Counted from the first letter of the stretch, positions 1 to 8,638 are shown. The stretch: DNA of 64,000 nt from Mycobacterium sp. ACS1612 (GCF_001667505.1 NZ_LZHZ01000061.1:1-64000), one strand, 5' to 3'. A program made the numbers and translations. Notes: generated from the letters alone by a model not told the origin.

Positions 1-190
1 TGTCTTTTTTCTGTCTGGGGGGGGGGGGGGGGGGGGGGGGGGGGGGCGCTGCGACCGGAGGGTGCGCCGTCGACGGTGCACTGGTGCTGGTGGGCATGCC
101 CGGATACTCGGCAGTGCTGGGCGAGCATCCCGTCGTGAGTCCGAGCACCACCACGCCGACGGCGAGGAGCTTTCGTGGCAGACGACCCAC
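1..190 (-). CDS. partial secreted lipoprotein, Pro-rich, cut by window edge
   Basis: A GTG at 190 opens a minus-strand frame that begins GRLPRK, then a hydrophobic stretch ending in LTTGC. This is a typical lipoprotein signal peptide, with the Cys as the lipidated residue. The mature part is Ser/Thr/Pro-rich (SPSTAEYPG, TSTSAPSTAHPP), as in the disordered linker behind many mycobacterial lipoprotein anchors. The frame then enters the C-tract opposite the G-run at 17-46 as ten consecutive prolines and stays open to base 1. The 3' end is missing, so the family cannot be identified. No clear ribosome binding site precedes the GTG. The call rests on the signal peptide. Confidence 0.5.
   Translation of the reverse strand, partial: MGRLPRKLLAVGVVVLGLTTGCSPSTAEYPGMPTSTSAPSTAHPPVAAPPPPPPPPPPRQKKD
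17..46. repeat. homopolymer of 30 G
   Basis: Thirty uninterrupted G lie 16 bases from the start of the window, inside the lipoprotein frame read on the other strand, where they would encode Pro10. A run this long is very unusual even in a GC-rich mycobacterium, and its position at the edge suggests an assembly or sequencing artefact. A slippery simple-sequence tract is the alternative. Confidence 0.95.
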
Positions 191-293
191 ACGGGTATGG
201 TCGCACTGCCCTCGGCGGAGTCACAACACTGAACCAAGCCGACATTTCCCCCGTCACCAGATATGATCGACAGCGGGTCGGTACAACAGAAAT

Positions 294-310
294 GGCTAGT
301 GACTCTAGCC
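294..310. promoter_or_regulatory. perfect palindrome upstream of the 377 gene
   Basis: GGCTAG-TGACT-CTAGCC is a perfect 6-bp inverted repeat with a 5-bp spacer. It lies 67 bp upstream of the ATG of the secreted protein at 377. The size and position suit a dimeric repressor site. No regulator gene is adjacent, so the function is inferred. Confidence 0.35.
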
Positions 311-376
311 CCAGGCGACAAACTTTCTGTGCTCATTGGCTCAGAGTCATAGCCATGGATTCCGCAGGGAGTTGCC

Positions 377-682
377 ATGGGCTACCTGAAAATCATGGGC
401 ATGGCCAGCGCGCTGGCCGTTACCGGGCTCGGGCTGACGACGGGTGTGGCAAATGCTGACGCGCCATTCGCTGCTCCGGCAGTCACGACATCGATCCACG
501 GTGGAATCCCGTTGGATAACTGGGGCTATGGGCCTGGCTACGACTGGGGTGGCGCCCCGGGTTACCCCTGGGCCGGTGCGCCCGGATACGGCTATGGGCC
601 AAACGTGGGCTACTACGGACCGTGCGCATGGATACCACCAGTTGTGTCCGTGTGGATACCTCCCGCGGTGTGCGGGGGCTGA
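377..682 (+). CDS. small secreted Gly/Tyr/Pro-rich protein
   Basis: A 101-residue protein. The N-terminus MGYLKIMGMASALAV, followed by a hydrophobic core ending in VANADAP, is a Sec signal peptide with cleavage after an A-x-A-type site near residue 28. The mature part is low in charge and built of short aromatic-glycine phrases (GYGPGYDWGGAPGYPW, GPNVGYYGP), then a Pro/Trp tail with two Cys (near residues 83 and 99) that could form a disulphide. Proteins of this kind are common in mycobacterial exported proteomes but have no assigned activity. It is convergent with the gene ending at 688, with only 5 bp between the stop codons. Confidence 0.75.
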   Translation: MGYLKIMGMASALAVTGLGLTTGVANADAPFAAPAVTTSIHGGIPLDNWGYGPGYDWGGAPGYPWAGAPGYGYGPNVGYYGPCAWIPPVVSVWIPPAVCGG

Positions 683-687
683 CGCAC

Positions 688-1143
688 TCAGCGCAGCCGA
701 TCAGTGATGTCGGTGCCGACCGTCTTGCCGTCAAGGCGGTGATCCGTCAGGTTGCGGCACAGCCCGCACAGGGTCGCTGAGCCACGCCCGGAGGCGGCCG
801 CCCTGTCGATGATCGCCATGACCGTTGCGGTGTGTACGACCACACCCGGCGGACACGTTCCCGGCGGCGGGCCGTCGGCCCAACCCTGACTGACCATTGC
901 CAGGGCGATGCCCGAGAAATAGTCATCCGGTTCCATCCCGCCAGGCACCGCGAAACTCATCTCCACCCGCCCCCGAAACGGGGCCACGCCTTGGTCGTTG
1001 CAGGACTCGAAAGCGAAACCGCCGGTGACATCCATCAGGCCGGCCGCCCTGACGATCTCCCTGGCCGGTTCGATCACCTGCGCCATCGCCTCCGCGTCGG
1101 ACAGCGTCGAACCCTCAAAACTATCCGGTTGTGTTGGAAACAT
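688..1143 (-). CDS. conserved hypothetical protein, 151 aa
   Basis: The ATG at 1143 is preceded by GGAGA at a 7-nt spacing, which fixes the start. The product is soluble-looking and mildly acidic. It has no signal peptide or membrane segment. The N-terminal half (DAEAMAQVIEPAREIV) is helical and the rest is mixed, including FRGRVEMSF and GGMEPDDYF. I do not recognise a family. It lies 37 bp downstream of the DUF1023 hydrolase gene on the same strand, so the two are probably co-transcribed and may act together. Confidence 0.7.
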   Translation of the reverse strand: MFPTQPDSFEGSTLSDAEAMAQVIEPAREIVRAAGLMDVTGGFAFESCNDQGVAPFRGRVEMSFAVPGGMEPDDYFSGIALAMVSQGWADGPPPGTCPPGVVVHTATVMAIIDRAAASGRGSATLCGLCRNLTDHRLDGKTVGTDITDRLR

Positions 1144-1180
1144 CCAAGAGTCTCCTTCTCATGTTGGTGCCGTTGCCGAC

Positions 1181-2512
1181 TCACTGACGTGCCGCCTCCG
1201 GGTCGATGTACGCGGGCGTGCCAGGGATTCGAGTGTCGATGTGCGGCAATCGAATTCGTCCTAGCCCGGGAATAGTCAGCTCACGTGGCGTGGTGAAGTG
1301 TGGTTGGCGTCTGCCTCGCGCCACCAAGCCTTCCCGCGAGAGCGCATCACCGTCACCCGTGACGATATGCGTCATGCTGCGCAGCGCCTCCCCACCCACG
1401 TCGTAGTAGTGCGAATGGTCGCGCAGGTTCAACGCGTGGGCGCCCGGCACCTCGGCCTTGAAGCGGACCGAGCCGAAGCCGTCGCCGGCCGGGTCGATGC
1501 CCAGCCCTGCGTAGCGGCCGAACGGATGACCAAGCCATTCGTTCAGCTTGTTCGGCACGCTGCCCGAGGCCCCGATCCAACTCACCGGATCGGTCGACGC
1601 CGCACCGACATACACCTCGCCGCCGTCGAGTTGAAAGTCGGCGGCTCGACGGGCCAGGTCTGTGCCCGGAGTTCCCAACAGTATTGCGTCATTCGCGCGC
1701 ATACCGCTGCCGGCGAAGGCGTCCGCGACAGTCGTTGCCCCATAAGAGTGCCCGATCACGCTCAGATGCGGTGCAGTTGCACTGTCGCGCGTCGCCCACA
1801 GACCGTTGACGTCCTGGGCCAACCGCGCGCCGCCCTCACGTGCCAGCCACGGCGTCCCGATTCGCTGATCGTCGAAACCGTCCGGAGCGTCGTATCCCAT
1901 CCATGCGATCACCGATGTGTCAACGTCCGGTTGCGCAACCACCGTCCGGTCATACAGATTGATCGCGGCGTTGTGCCCTGCAGACAGCCAGCCACCCGCG
2001 ACGCTGCTACCCGCTCCCGGCACGACGACCGCGATGTCTTCCGACGTGTCGGGGTTGCCGATCGCGATCGCAGCACGGCCTTGCCCGTTGAACGCCACCG
2101 GGTCGTACGCCCACAACATCACCGGCCGCGGATTGCCGGGGTCGGATCCCCTGTCGTGGTCCAGGCCGCTCTTGGCCTGGCCGGCGTTGCGATAACGCAC
2201 GACATCGTCGTTTGAGAGCCCGTACTGCGGAGGGCTTTTCATGACGGCGTCGACCGGTACGTCGAGGCGGCCCGCGACGTCCGCAACACGGGCCAGGTCG
2301 TCGTTCATCACCGCGGTGTTGATCGTGTCACGCACGATTGCCGGAATTCCGTTGAGATTACCCAGGGCCGGCGGATGCTCGGCGATCAGCCGATCGCGCG
2401 CCGGCTGGCTCAACGATGCCCACCATGCGCTGACTTCGTCGGCGTTGGCGTCGAACGGGACCGCAGCCGCTGCCGCGGCTGTTCGCGGATCTACCCTGAT
2501 CGGATCTGGCAT
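1181..2512 (-). CDS. DUF1023 alpha/beta-hydrolase
   Basis: A 443-residue protein of the actinobacterial DUF1023 family, an alpha/beta-hydrolase fold often linked to type VII secretion genes. Residues 1-125 are helical and contain a WWASL motif (30-34). The hydrolase core runs from about 130 (VMLWAYDP) through IGNPDTS and VVPGAGSS to the nucleophile elbow GHSYG at 254-258, with Ser256 as the likely catalytic residue. The substrate is unknown; an esterase or lipase role is usually assumed. It shares the phrases GNPDT, AWMGYD and GHSYG with the larger DUF1023 protein at 4791-6437, so the two are paralogues. No Shine-Dalgarno is visible upstream of the ATG. Confidence 0.85.
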   Translation of the reverse strand: MPDPIRVDPRTAAAAAAVPFDANADEVSAWWASLSQPARDRLIAEHPPALGNLNGIPAIVRDTINTAVMNDDLARVADVAGRLDVPVDAVMKSPPQYGLSNDDVVRYRNAGQAKSGLDHDRGSDPGNPRPVMLWAYDPVAFNGQGRAAIAIGNPDTSEDIAVVVPGAGSSVAGGWLSAGHNAAINLYDRTVVAQPDVDTSVIAWMGYDAPDGFDDQRIGTPWLAREGGARLAQDVNGLWATRDSATAPHLSVIGHSYGATTVADAFAGSGMRANDAILLGTPGTDLARRAADFQLDGGEVYVGAASTDPVSWIGASGSVPNKLNEWLGHPFGRYAGLGIDPAGDGFGSVRFKAEVPGAHALNLRDHSHYYDVGGEALRSMTHIVTGDGDALSREGLVARGRRQPHFTTPRELTIPGLGRIRLPHIDTRIPGTPAYIDPEAARQ

Positions 2513-2826
2513 GGTGGCGTGTGTTGAAGGTACCGCAATATGTGCCGAACCTTAACGCCCGGCCCGCGTACACAGAAAGGACTGGCGCGCATCAAGATTC
2601 GTCGAGTGTCCGCACTTCTGAGAGGGGATGTTACGGCTTGCGTGGGACCGGTCGTGCGATGGTCCATACCCTGGCTTCCGCCCATTCTTCAACCACCGAT
2701 CCTGTACTACCCGCGGGTGCAAAACCCGCCGTGGTATCCCCACCCGAAGGGCCCGTGGGTCGGCGGATCCCGACATGGGCATCGGGGCGGTGATCAGCAG
2801 CGCCTTCCACTCGGGTCATGACCCGC
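2513..2826. other. 314-bp intergenic stretch, no supported gene
   Basis: This lies between two minus-strand genes and presumably contains the promoter of the DUF1023 hydrolase gene. Several frames are open on both strands, and one plus-strand reading has plausible composition (GIGAVISSAFHSG). None has a ribosome binding site, signal peptide or recognisable family. A decayed short exported-protein gene is possible but not shown. Confidence 0.4.
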
Positions 2827-3618
2827 TCACGTCCCCCGGTCGACCGAGTCGAAAACATTCAGCGATTGCTCGAACGGCGCAGAAGTCACCCCTAGCTCGT
2901 TGCCGAAGGGATGGTCCAGCCAGAAGACGATGAACAGCAGCAAGCCCAGCAGGACGGCGACCGCGCTCAGCAACCCGAAATGCGCGCGAAGACTGCCAAG
3001 CCGCATGAACCCCCCGAGGCCCAGCAGAACGACGCCGCCGAAAAGCAGCCCGGTCCACAGCAGCCCCGGGATCCGCGGCTTGGCGTCGAGGATTCGCTGG
3101 TTGCGCTGCGACGCCAAAGTCGTTAGCTGGTCGAGGAACTTCTGACTGATCGGGCTCGACCCAACGCTGGACTTCTCGCCGCCGAGCACTCTGTACATCT
3201 CATTGAGCGCATCGCGGGCTGTTTCCGTCCCCGTGCCGGCGCGCATCGCATTCGCCCACTCGGGACCCGCGATGGCATCCGTGTATTTGCGCAGCAGCAC
3301 CCGCATCTGGGTCTGCTCTTCGGCGGGCATGCCGACTGTCTGGCGGTACATCGTGATCAAAGTGGACGCCTCGTTGGAGACATTGGTCTCCGCAGACGAG
3401 AACTGCTCCCAGGCGACCACGATCACGAATCCAAGCAGTGCGCCGTAGACGAGGCCGACGCAGGTCAAGAACGGCGACAGCGCCCCGTTGTGCCCTTCAC
3501 TGACCGGTTCAGAAAGGGTGCGATCCGCCAGCCACATGCTGGCGGCCGCGACGGCTACCGCCGCGACAAGGGACAGCACCAGAAGAAGCCACAACCCCGC
3601 TAAACCGTAGTCGCCCAT
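2827..3618 (-). CDS. DUF4239 integral membrane protein
   Basis: A 263-residue protein with membrane segments near residues 5-28 and 50-70 and a pair in the C-terminal third (LLWTGLLFGGVVLLGLGG, then VAVLLGLLLFIVFW). This is the DUF4239 (bestrophin-like) layout: two N-terminal helices, a soluble helical middle with the family's ETNVSNEAS-type segment, and two C-terminal helices. The start at 3618 (MGDYGLAG) is chosen because GGAGG lies 8 nt upstream; a longer frame begins at 3678 without one. Channel activity is only suggested by fold. A second DUF4239 gene lies at 62059-62853. Confidence 0.8.
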   Translation of the reverse strand: MGDYGLAGLWLLLVLSLVAAVAVAAASMWLADRTLSEPVSEGHNGALSPFLTCVGLVYGALLGFVIVVAWEQFSSAETNVSNEASTLITMYRQTVGMPAEEQTQMRVLLRKYTDAIAGPEWANAMRAGTGTETARDALNEMYRVLGGEKSSVGSSPISQKFLDQLTTLASQRNQRILDAKPRIPGLLWTGLLFGGVVLLGLGGFMRLGSLRAHFGLLSAVAVLLGLLLFIVFWLDHPFGNELGVTSAPFEQSLNVFDSVDRGT

Positions 3619-3748
3619 CGCGTGTCCTCCGCACCTTCTGCGCCATGCCTGCGCGTGGATACCCGCCAGCCTGCCCAACTAGGCTTCTCGGCCGCTCGAC
3701 TTCGGTGGATGCGCCTGCTTGCCGATCTGATGGTGGTAGGGAGAACGA

Positions 3749-4222
3749 GTGGATCTCCCGAGTTGGGTCGTCGGCCTCACGCTCACCGTGCTGACCATCG
3801 CGATACACACCACCGCGGTGGTGTTCATGGCGCTCGGCCTGGAGACGAGGATTCGCGCCAGAGTCGACGAACGACCTGCTCTGCGGCGCGCCATTCCGAC
3901 CGTGATCATGCACATCGCAACCATCGCACTCATGCTGACCGCTTTGCACGGATTGGAGGGCGTGTTGTGGGCCTTGGCGTATTGGTGGCTCGGCGCGCTC
4001 GATTCATTCGGACAAGCATCCGTCTACGCCCTATCCACCATGACCACCTTCGAACTACCGGGACTGACATTGCCGCCCCGGTTCCGGATGATCAGTGCAC
4101 TGGAGGCGGTGAACGGCGTGCTGTTGTTCGGCATCAGCACCGCGTTCCTCTTCGCCGTAATACAGGTCCACTGGCAGCCGCTCTCCCGCCGCCACGGCCA
4201 CCCGGCCGCCGGTCGCGATTAG
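3749..4222 (+). CDS. small membrane protein with ion-channel-like pore segment
   Basis: A 157-residue protein with a GTG start behind AGGGAGA. Predicted helices lie at about 5-28, 48-68, 72-92 and 125-147. Between the last two is SVYALSTMTTFELPG, which has the layout of a two-TM K+ channel: outer helix, pore helix, TMTT filter start, inner helix. The canonical GYG/GFG tripeptide is absent, being ELPG here. It is therefore best called a channel-like membrane protein of unknown selectivity. It stands alone on the plus strand and converges on the LppA-like operon. Confidence 0.65.
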   Translation: MDLPSWVVGLTLTVLTIAIHTTAVVFMALGLETRIRARVDERPALRRAIPTVIMHIATIALMLTALHGLEGVLWALAYWWLGALDSFGQASVYALSTMTTFELPGLTLPPRFRMISALEAVNGVLLFGISTAFLFAVIQVHWQPLSRRHGHPAAGRD

Positions 4223-4266
4223 ACCAGCTGCATCCGAAACACCGGATTCTGCAACAATTTTAGCTG

Positions 4267-4794
4267 TTAGCTCTTGCTCAATCGGCAATCGGACTTGGCC
4301 GTGAGCGTGGATGCCTTCTGCGTGCCCAGCCGAAATTCGACGCCGTCGGGCCCGGCGAGGTAGATGTCGTGATCGCCGGGATTGTCCTTGAACGTCCCGA
4401 ATTGCGTCGCGCCCTGTTGCGCGGCACCGTCTTTGACGATCTGCAGCGCCTGCGGCCAGACATTGTCCGGAATCGGCCCGCTGAACACCGCCATGACGTA
4501 AGCCTGCTTTCCCTTCGTCTGTGCATAGTCGCCGCCACAACCCACCCACGTGGTCTGCTCGATGTGCCACGTCGTGCCCGGCGTCAGCGCCGCGATGTCC
4601 GCGGCCATCTTCTGCACCGCCGCTTGGTATTCCGTCTGCGCGGATTCCAGAGACGGCTTGGCTTGCAGCTTCTGTTCGAGCTGGGTCGGGTCAGCTGGTT
4701 TCACACTGGTCTCCCCCGTACTGGTCGACGAGCCGCACGCGGTCATGCACAGCGCTCCAATGAGCAGGCCCGCAGCCAACTTTCGTCGTGTCAT
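4267..4794 (-). CDS. LppA-family lipoprotein
   Basis: A 175-residue protein. MTRRKLAAGLLIGAL followed by CMTAC forms a lipoprotein signal peptide; Cys20 in MTAC is the lipidation site, so the protein is anchored on the outside of the plasma membrane. The body resembles M. tuberculosis LppA/LppB: LESAQTEYQAAVQKMAADIAAL, PGTTWHIEQ, a paired Cys region, and the ending GVEFRLGTQKASTLTAKSDC. Its ATG overlaps the stop of the upstream WXG/DUF1023 gene by 4 bp (ATGA), so it is the third gene of a translationally coupled operon with the type VII target and the hydrolase. No enzymatic role is known for the family. Confidence 0.8.
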   Translation of the reverse strand: MTRRKLAAGLLIGALCMTACGSSTSTGETSVKPADPTQLEQKLQAKPSLESAQTEYQAAVQKMAADIAALTPGTTWHIEQTTWVGCGGDYAQTKGKQAYVMAVFSGPIPDNVWPQALQIVKDGAAQQGATQFGTFKDNPGDHDIYLAGPDGVEFRLGTQKASTLTAKSDCRLSKS

Positions 4795-6437
4795 CGGCGG
4801 GGCACCCCCGGTATCAATGGGGGCTGCGGCGCTGGGATCGGCGCCGGCGGCGGCGGCGCCATCGCCACGTTGTCGGGCAGGCCCGCCATCACCGCGGCCA
4901 GGTTGTAACCGGACATCCGCAACTGGTTGTCGCTTCCGAGCCGGGCGTAGTCCGAATGGGTCTGGACGCCCTCACGCAACACCCCGCCGGGGTCCAACCG
5001 GGCCTGCGCCGACAACTGCGGGAACATCCCGTCGTAGGGGTTGACGCCCCACCCGTGCAGCGGGGCCAACTCCGCGACGGCGGTTGCGATCGGATCATCC
5101 ACACCGCGCATCACATAAGCATGCCCTGCGCCGAGCCCCAATTGGTCGGGACTGGTCAGCTCGAGGCCCGGTGACCCGTAGAACACCACGTCGTTGACCG
5201 GGTGCAGCCCTTGGGCATTGAGTTCCTGCAACGCCAACGACGACGTCAGCGACCCGTACGAATGTCCGAACAGCGTGATGTGTCCGGTCGGATTGTTGGC
5301 GCGTACCTGTTCCAGGTACGACGACAAGCTGTCAGCACCTGCGCGCGCCTGCCCGTCACCGATGGTCGCCAACGCGTCCCGCGGACTCAGCGTGTTCAGC
5401 GGGTTGGGCGGCGGGTCGTAGCCCATCCACGCGATGGTCGCCGCCGATCCGGGCATCCCGGCATTGCGCATCTGGCGTTCCGCCTCGAGTCGGAGGTTCT
5501 GCGCCTCGCTGACCATGCCCGGCAGGGTCTCCTGGGTATTCGAGCCGAGGCCGGGCACCGTGACCGAGACGTTGCGCGCGGTGTCGGGGTTCCCGACCGC
5601 GACCGCCGCCAGCACGTGCTTGCCGGTGGCGGTGCGCGGGTCGAATACGGTCAAGTACGTCTCGGGGGCTTTCCCGAGCGCGTCGTGCACCGCGTTCAGA
5701 TCACCCAGATAGCTTTTGGTACTGGACAATTGATCTTTGAGCTCGTTGAGCCGGTCGTACGTCGCGGTGCTGTGGTCGCCGGTGGTGTAGGCCTGCCGGG
5801 CCAGCTCGTCGATCTGGTGTTGCAACTGGTCGACCCGCGCCTGGGTGCTGGCGCGTTCCCGCTCCAGCCGCGCTTCGTTGGCGTCGCTGGCGACCTGGGT
5901 GGGCGTCAACCCCCCGACCCCGACCGGCAGACCGGTCTGCGGGATCGGTGTCTTGCCGGTGGCCATGTTGATGGCCTGCGCCAGCTCGTCGTCTATGGCG
6001 GCGGCTTCGGCCAGTAGCGCGGCCAGCTGGGGTTGCAGCTCGGCTTCGGCAAGCGCCACGTCCGTCGCCGTCAGGCTCGAACCGGCCGCGGGGACAAAGG
6101 AATTGGATGCCGCGTCGAGTTCCATGCCCAGCTGGTGGGCGCGGTCGCGGAGGTTGGCCAACTTGCCCTTGAGGGCCTCGATGTCGTCGGCCGCCCGGTC
6201 GGCCGCCCGGGCCACCGCCAGGGCTTCGTTGCCGTGTGCGTCGAGGTCTTTACGGGTCTGTCCGATCGCATCTTTGGCGGCCGCCGACGCATCGCCGCCC
6301 CAGGTGCCGAACGCCGGGAGTTGCGCGATGCCGTTGGCGGCTTCCCTGGCGGCTTCGGCCCGACTGCGGGTGGCGTTGAAGACCTCGCGGACGTCCCCGG
6401 GGTTCCAGCGGTCGATATCGGCGACGGACAGCGTCAC
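4791..6437 (-). CDS. WXG-like domain fused to DUF1023 hydrolase
   Basis: A 548-residue protein. The N-terminal ~100 residues are helical with an F-G-T-W-G-G-D turn near residue 43, the hallmark of WXG100/ESX-like helical hairpins. Residues ~100-290 are long coiled-coil-like helices (EARLERERASTQARVDQLQHQ). Residues ~300-520 are a DUF1023 alpha/beta-hydrolase with GNPDTARN, GLGSNTQET, AWMGYD and the nucleophile motif GHSYG. The C-terminus is Pro-rich. The GTG at 6437 starts 2 nt after the stop of the upstream ESX-target gene, which implies coupling; the longer frame from 6566 overlaps that gene and has no support. Context suggests an exported or secretion-linked lipase-like enzyme. Confidence 0.82.
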   Translation of the reverse strand: MTLSVADIDRWNPGDVREVFNATRSRAEAAREAANGIAQLPAFGTWGGDASAAAKDAIGQTRKDLDAHGNEALAVARAADRAADDIEALKGKLANLRDRAHQLGMELDAASNSFVPAAGSSLTATDVALAEAELQPQLAALLAEAAAIDDELAQAINMATGKTPIPQTGLPVGVGGLTPTQVASDANEARLERERASTQARVDQLQHQIDELARQAYTTGDHSTATYDRLNELKDQLSSTKSYLGDLNAVHDALGKAPETYLTVFDPRTATGKHVLAAVAVGNPDTARNVSVTVPGLGSNTQETLPGMVSEAQNLRLEAERQMRNAGMPGSAATIAWMGYDPPPNPLNTLSPRDALATIGDGQARAGADSLSSYLEQVRANNPTGHITLFGHSYGSLTSSLALQELNAQGLHPVNDVVFYGSPGLELTSPDQLGLGAGHAYVMRGVDDPIATAVAELAPLHGWGVNPYDGMFPQLSAQARLDPGGVLREGVQTHSDYARLGSDNQLRMSGYNLAAVMAGLPDNVAMAPPPPAPIPAPQPPLIPGVPRR

Positions 6438-6439
6438 CG

Positions 6440-6739
6440 CTACAGCCCGAGATCGAGGTCGCTCGCCGTTTCGGTGTCGGTCTGTTGATAGGCGGCCGCG
6501 CCGGTGCGCAGGCCGTTCGAATGGTCGACCATGCGGCCGAAGATGGCCGTGGTGTCGGCCTGCCACTTGGCCACGGCGCCCGTCAACGCCGCCGCGGACC
6601 CGGCGGGCAAACCAGGTTGGGCCGATTCCATCCGGCCGTCCGCTTCGAATTGGCGGACCTTCATGGTGTCCGCATGGACGTCGACAGAGGCAGCGGACAT
6701 GCGCAAGTCCTCGGGAGTAACCCTGACTTGGTCAGGCAC
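6440..6739 (-). CDS. type VII secretion target, EspC/DUF2580-like
   Basis: A 99-residue all-alpha protein (PDQVRVTPEDLRMSAASVD) with the size and N-terminal phrase (V-x-P-x-x-L-R-x-x-A) of EspC/DUF2580 ESX-associated proteins. A W-Q-A-D turn in AVAKWQADTTAIF sits where the helical hairpin would bend. The GTG start has a strong GAGGAGAGG upstream. It is the first gene of a three-gene minus-strand operon with the WXG-DUF1023 hydrolase and the LppA-like lipoprotein. The pairing of a small ESX-like protein with a WXG-domain protein suggests a secreted heterodimer, which is an inference. No ESX core gene is in the window. Confidence 0.72.
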   Translation of the reverse strand: MPDQVRVTPEDLRMSAASVDVHADTMKVRQFEADGRMESAQPGLPAGSAAALTGAVAKWQADTTAIFGRMVDHSNGLRTGAAAYQQTDTETASDLDLGL

Positions 6740-6833
6740 GACCTCTCCTCATGTGCCGAGCAAATTGCGCCAGCAGCCAGCATAACCCCGCTGCGAGGGT
6801 GACAATGACACCAATTCGAGGCGAGGGGGCCCG

Positions 6834-8198
6834 ATGGCCGACGTGGACTATTGCGTGGTGGGAGCCGGGTTCGCGGGGTTGACCGCCGCGCTGCGGCTGA
6901 AACAGGCGGGGCACTCGGTGGCGCTCCTGGAGGCCCGCGACCGGGTGGGCGGTCGCACGTTCACCGAAACGCGCGACGACGGCGTGTGGATCGACCGCGG
7001 CGGCGCCTGGATCGGCCCGGGCCAGGACGCCATCTATCGCTTGATGACCGAGTTCGGGGTGCCGAGCTACAAGCAGTACGTCGAGGGCGACGCGATGATG
7101 TTCGTCGACGGCAAGAAGTACCGATACCAGGGGACCATCCCGTTCTCGATGAACCCGTGGGCGGTGGCGAACATCGGCGCGGTGTTCCTGGAACTGACGC
7201 AGATGTGCAAGACGATCCCGGTCGAAGCTCCGTGGGCAGCGCCCAAGGCACGCAAATGGGATCAACTCAGCTGGGGCGCCTGGTTGGACAGGCACTCGTT
7301 GTCCAAGGCCGCGCACCAGTTGCTCGACTATTCCATCGCCGGGCTGTACACGTCGGCCGCCTCGGAGATCTCATTGCTGTTCGTGCTCTACCAGATGGCC
7401 TCGGCGGGCGGCCCGCGGTTCGTGCTGGGTGTCAAGGATGCCGCCGAGGACGCCAGACCGGTCGGGGGCATAGGCGCCATCCACCGGGCGGTCGCGGCCG
7501 AACTCGGCGACGCGATACATCTGTCGCAGCCGGTGCGCAGCATCAGTCAGGACGACGACGGGGTGAGTGTCCGGTCAGACGACATGTTGATCCGCGCGCT
7601 GCGCGCCGTCGTGGCGGTGCCGATCGCGATCGCAAGCCAAATCATCTACGAGCCAATGCTTTCGATGGACCGCTCGCTGCTGCACCAACGGATGCCGTCG
7701 GGGGCGGTGTACAAGATCGCACTGATCTATGACGAGCCGTTCTGGCGAGCCGACGGCCTGTCGGGTCAGTCGTTCGCACCGGGATCGATGGCCAACCTGA
7801 CCATCGATTCCTGCACCGACACGGCGACACCCGGCGTGCTTACCGTCATCACGGAGGGACCCGTCGCGCGCCGAATGACCAAGCTGCCCGACGGCGAACG
7901 CAGGCAGGCGGTGCTGGCCGCGGTCGCCGAGCGGTTCGGCGACAAGGCGCGGATGCCGGTCGAGTACGTCGAACACAACTGGAGTGTTGAGCGCTACTCC
8001 GGCGGCGGCATGATCAGCCACACCCCGCCGGGCGTGCTCACCGAGTTCGGCCCCGCGTTACGCGAACCGTGCGGCCGCATCCATTGGGCAGGCACCGAAA
8101 CATCGGCTGCCATGTACGGGTTCATCGACGGAGCGGTGCGCTCCGGCGAGCGGGCGGCCGCCGAGGTGATGGCGCGCGAAGCGATGACGGTGGCCTGA
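6834..8198 (+). CDS. flavin-containing amine oxidase, AofH-like
   Basis: A 454-residue FAD enzyme. The N-terminal Rossmann motif VVGAGFAGL (residues 8-16) and the second FAD motif EARDRVGGRT (35-44) are followed by the amine-oxidase signature DRGGAWIGP. The C-terminal flavin-binding stretch IHWAGTETS and GFIDGAVRSGERAA are both present. Length and layout match M. tuberculosis AofH (Rv3170). The family oxidatively deaminates amines, giving aldehyde, ammonia and H2O2; the real substrate is unknown. The usual C-terminal flavin-linking Cys of animal MAO is replaced (AGTETS), so FAD is probably non-covalent. The start has GAGGGGG upstream. It diverges from the ESX-target operon across about 95 bp. 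Confidence 0.85.
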   Translation: MADVDYCVVGAGFAGLTAALRLKQAGHSVALLEARDRVGGRTFTETRDDGVWIDRGGAWIGPGQDAIYRLMTEFGVPSYKQYVEGDAMMFVDGKKYRYQGTIPFSMNPWAVANIGAVFLELTQMCKTIPVEAPWAAPKARKWDQLSWGAWLDRHSLSKAAHQLLDYSIAGLYTSAASEISLLFVLYQMASAGGPRFVLGVKDAAEDARPVGGIGAIHRAVAAELGDAIHLSQPVRSISQDDDGVSVRSDDMLIRALRAVVAVPIAIASQIIYEPMLSMDRSLLHQRMPSGAVYKIALIYDEPFWRADGLSGQSFAPGSMANLTIDSCTDTATPGVLTVITEGPVARRMTKLPDGERRQAVLAAVAERFGDKARMPVEYVEHNWSVERYSGGGMISHTPPGVLTEFGPALREPCGRIHWAGTETSAAMYGFIDGAVRSGERAAAEVMAREAMTVA

Positions 8199-8395
8199 CC
8201 GGCACCGGCGATCGCAGCGCCACCCAGCGCTTCAGCAAACGTAGGGAAACACCCGATTCCTGTCGGTGCAGATCCGAATAGCTTGGATTGCGGTGGGCCA
8301 GCCCTGTGGATTCCACCAGGTTAGGTCGCCTTCAGGATCAGAAGAAACCTTCTCTTGGACTCAGTGACCTTGTCGCCGGATGGGGAGATATTTCG

Positions 8396-8611
8396 ATGCC
8401 TGGCAACCTGCCTGTCGCCGCCAGGGTGATTGCCTCGGCGACAGGCTCCGCCCTCCGCAGCGCTCTCGACCGGAACCCGAACGTAGTCACGGTTCACACC
8501 CAGTCGCGCATCAGTCTGACGTTGAACGCCAGCTGGTACTTCCTCGAGGACGAGGCAGATCACCGGCCGTCGATCAACAGCGGGTTCGTCCAAGGACCGC
8601 TCGGCGAATAG
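8396..8611 (+). CDS. small hypothetical protein, 71 aa
   Basis: The ATG is preceded by GGGGAGA at about 6 nt. The product (MPGNLPVAARVIASATG, then SALRSALDR) has an amphipathic N-terminal helix and a C-terminal part with NASWYFLEDEADHRPS. It has no signal peptide or membrane segment, and I do not recognise a family. The 27-bp gap to the membrane protein gene at 8639 suggests co-transcription. The frame extends upstream to 8288 without a better start. Confidence 0.45.
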   Translation: MPGNLPVAARVIASATGSALRSALDRNPNVVTVHTQSRISLTLNASWYFLEDEADHRPSINSGFVQGPLGE

Positions 8612-8638
8612 CGCACGTCAACAGCAGAAAGAAACCTC

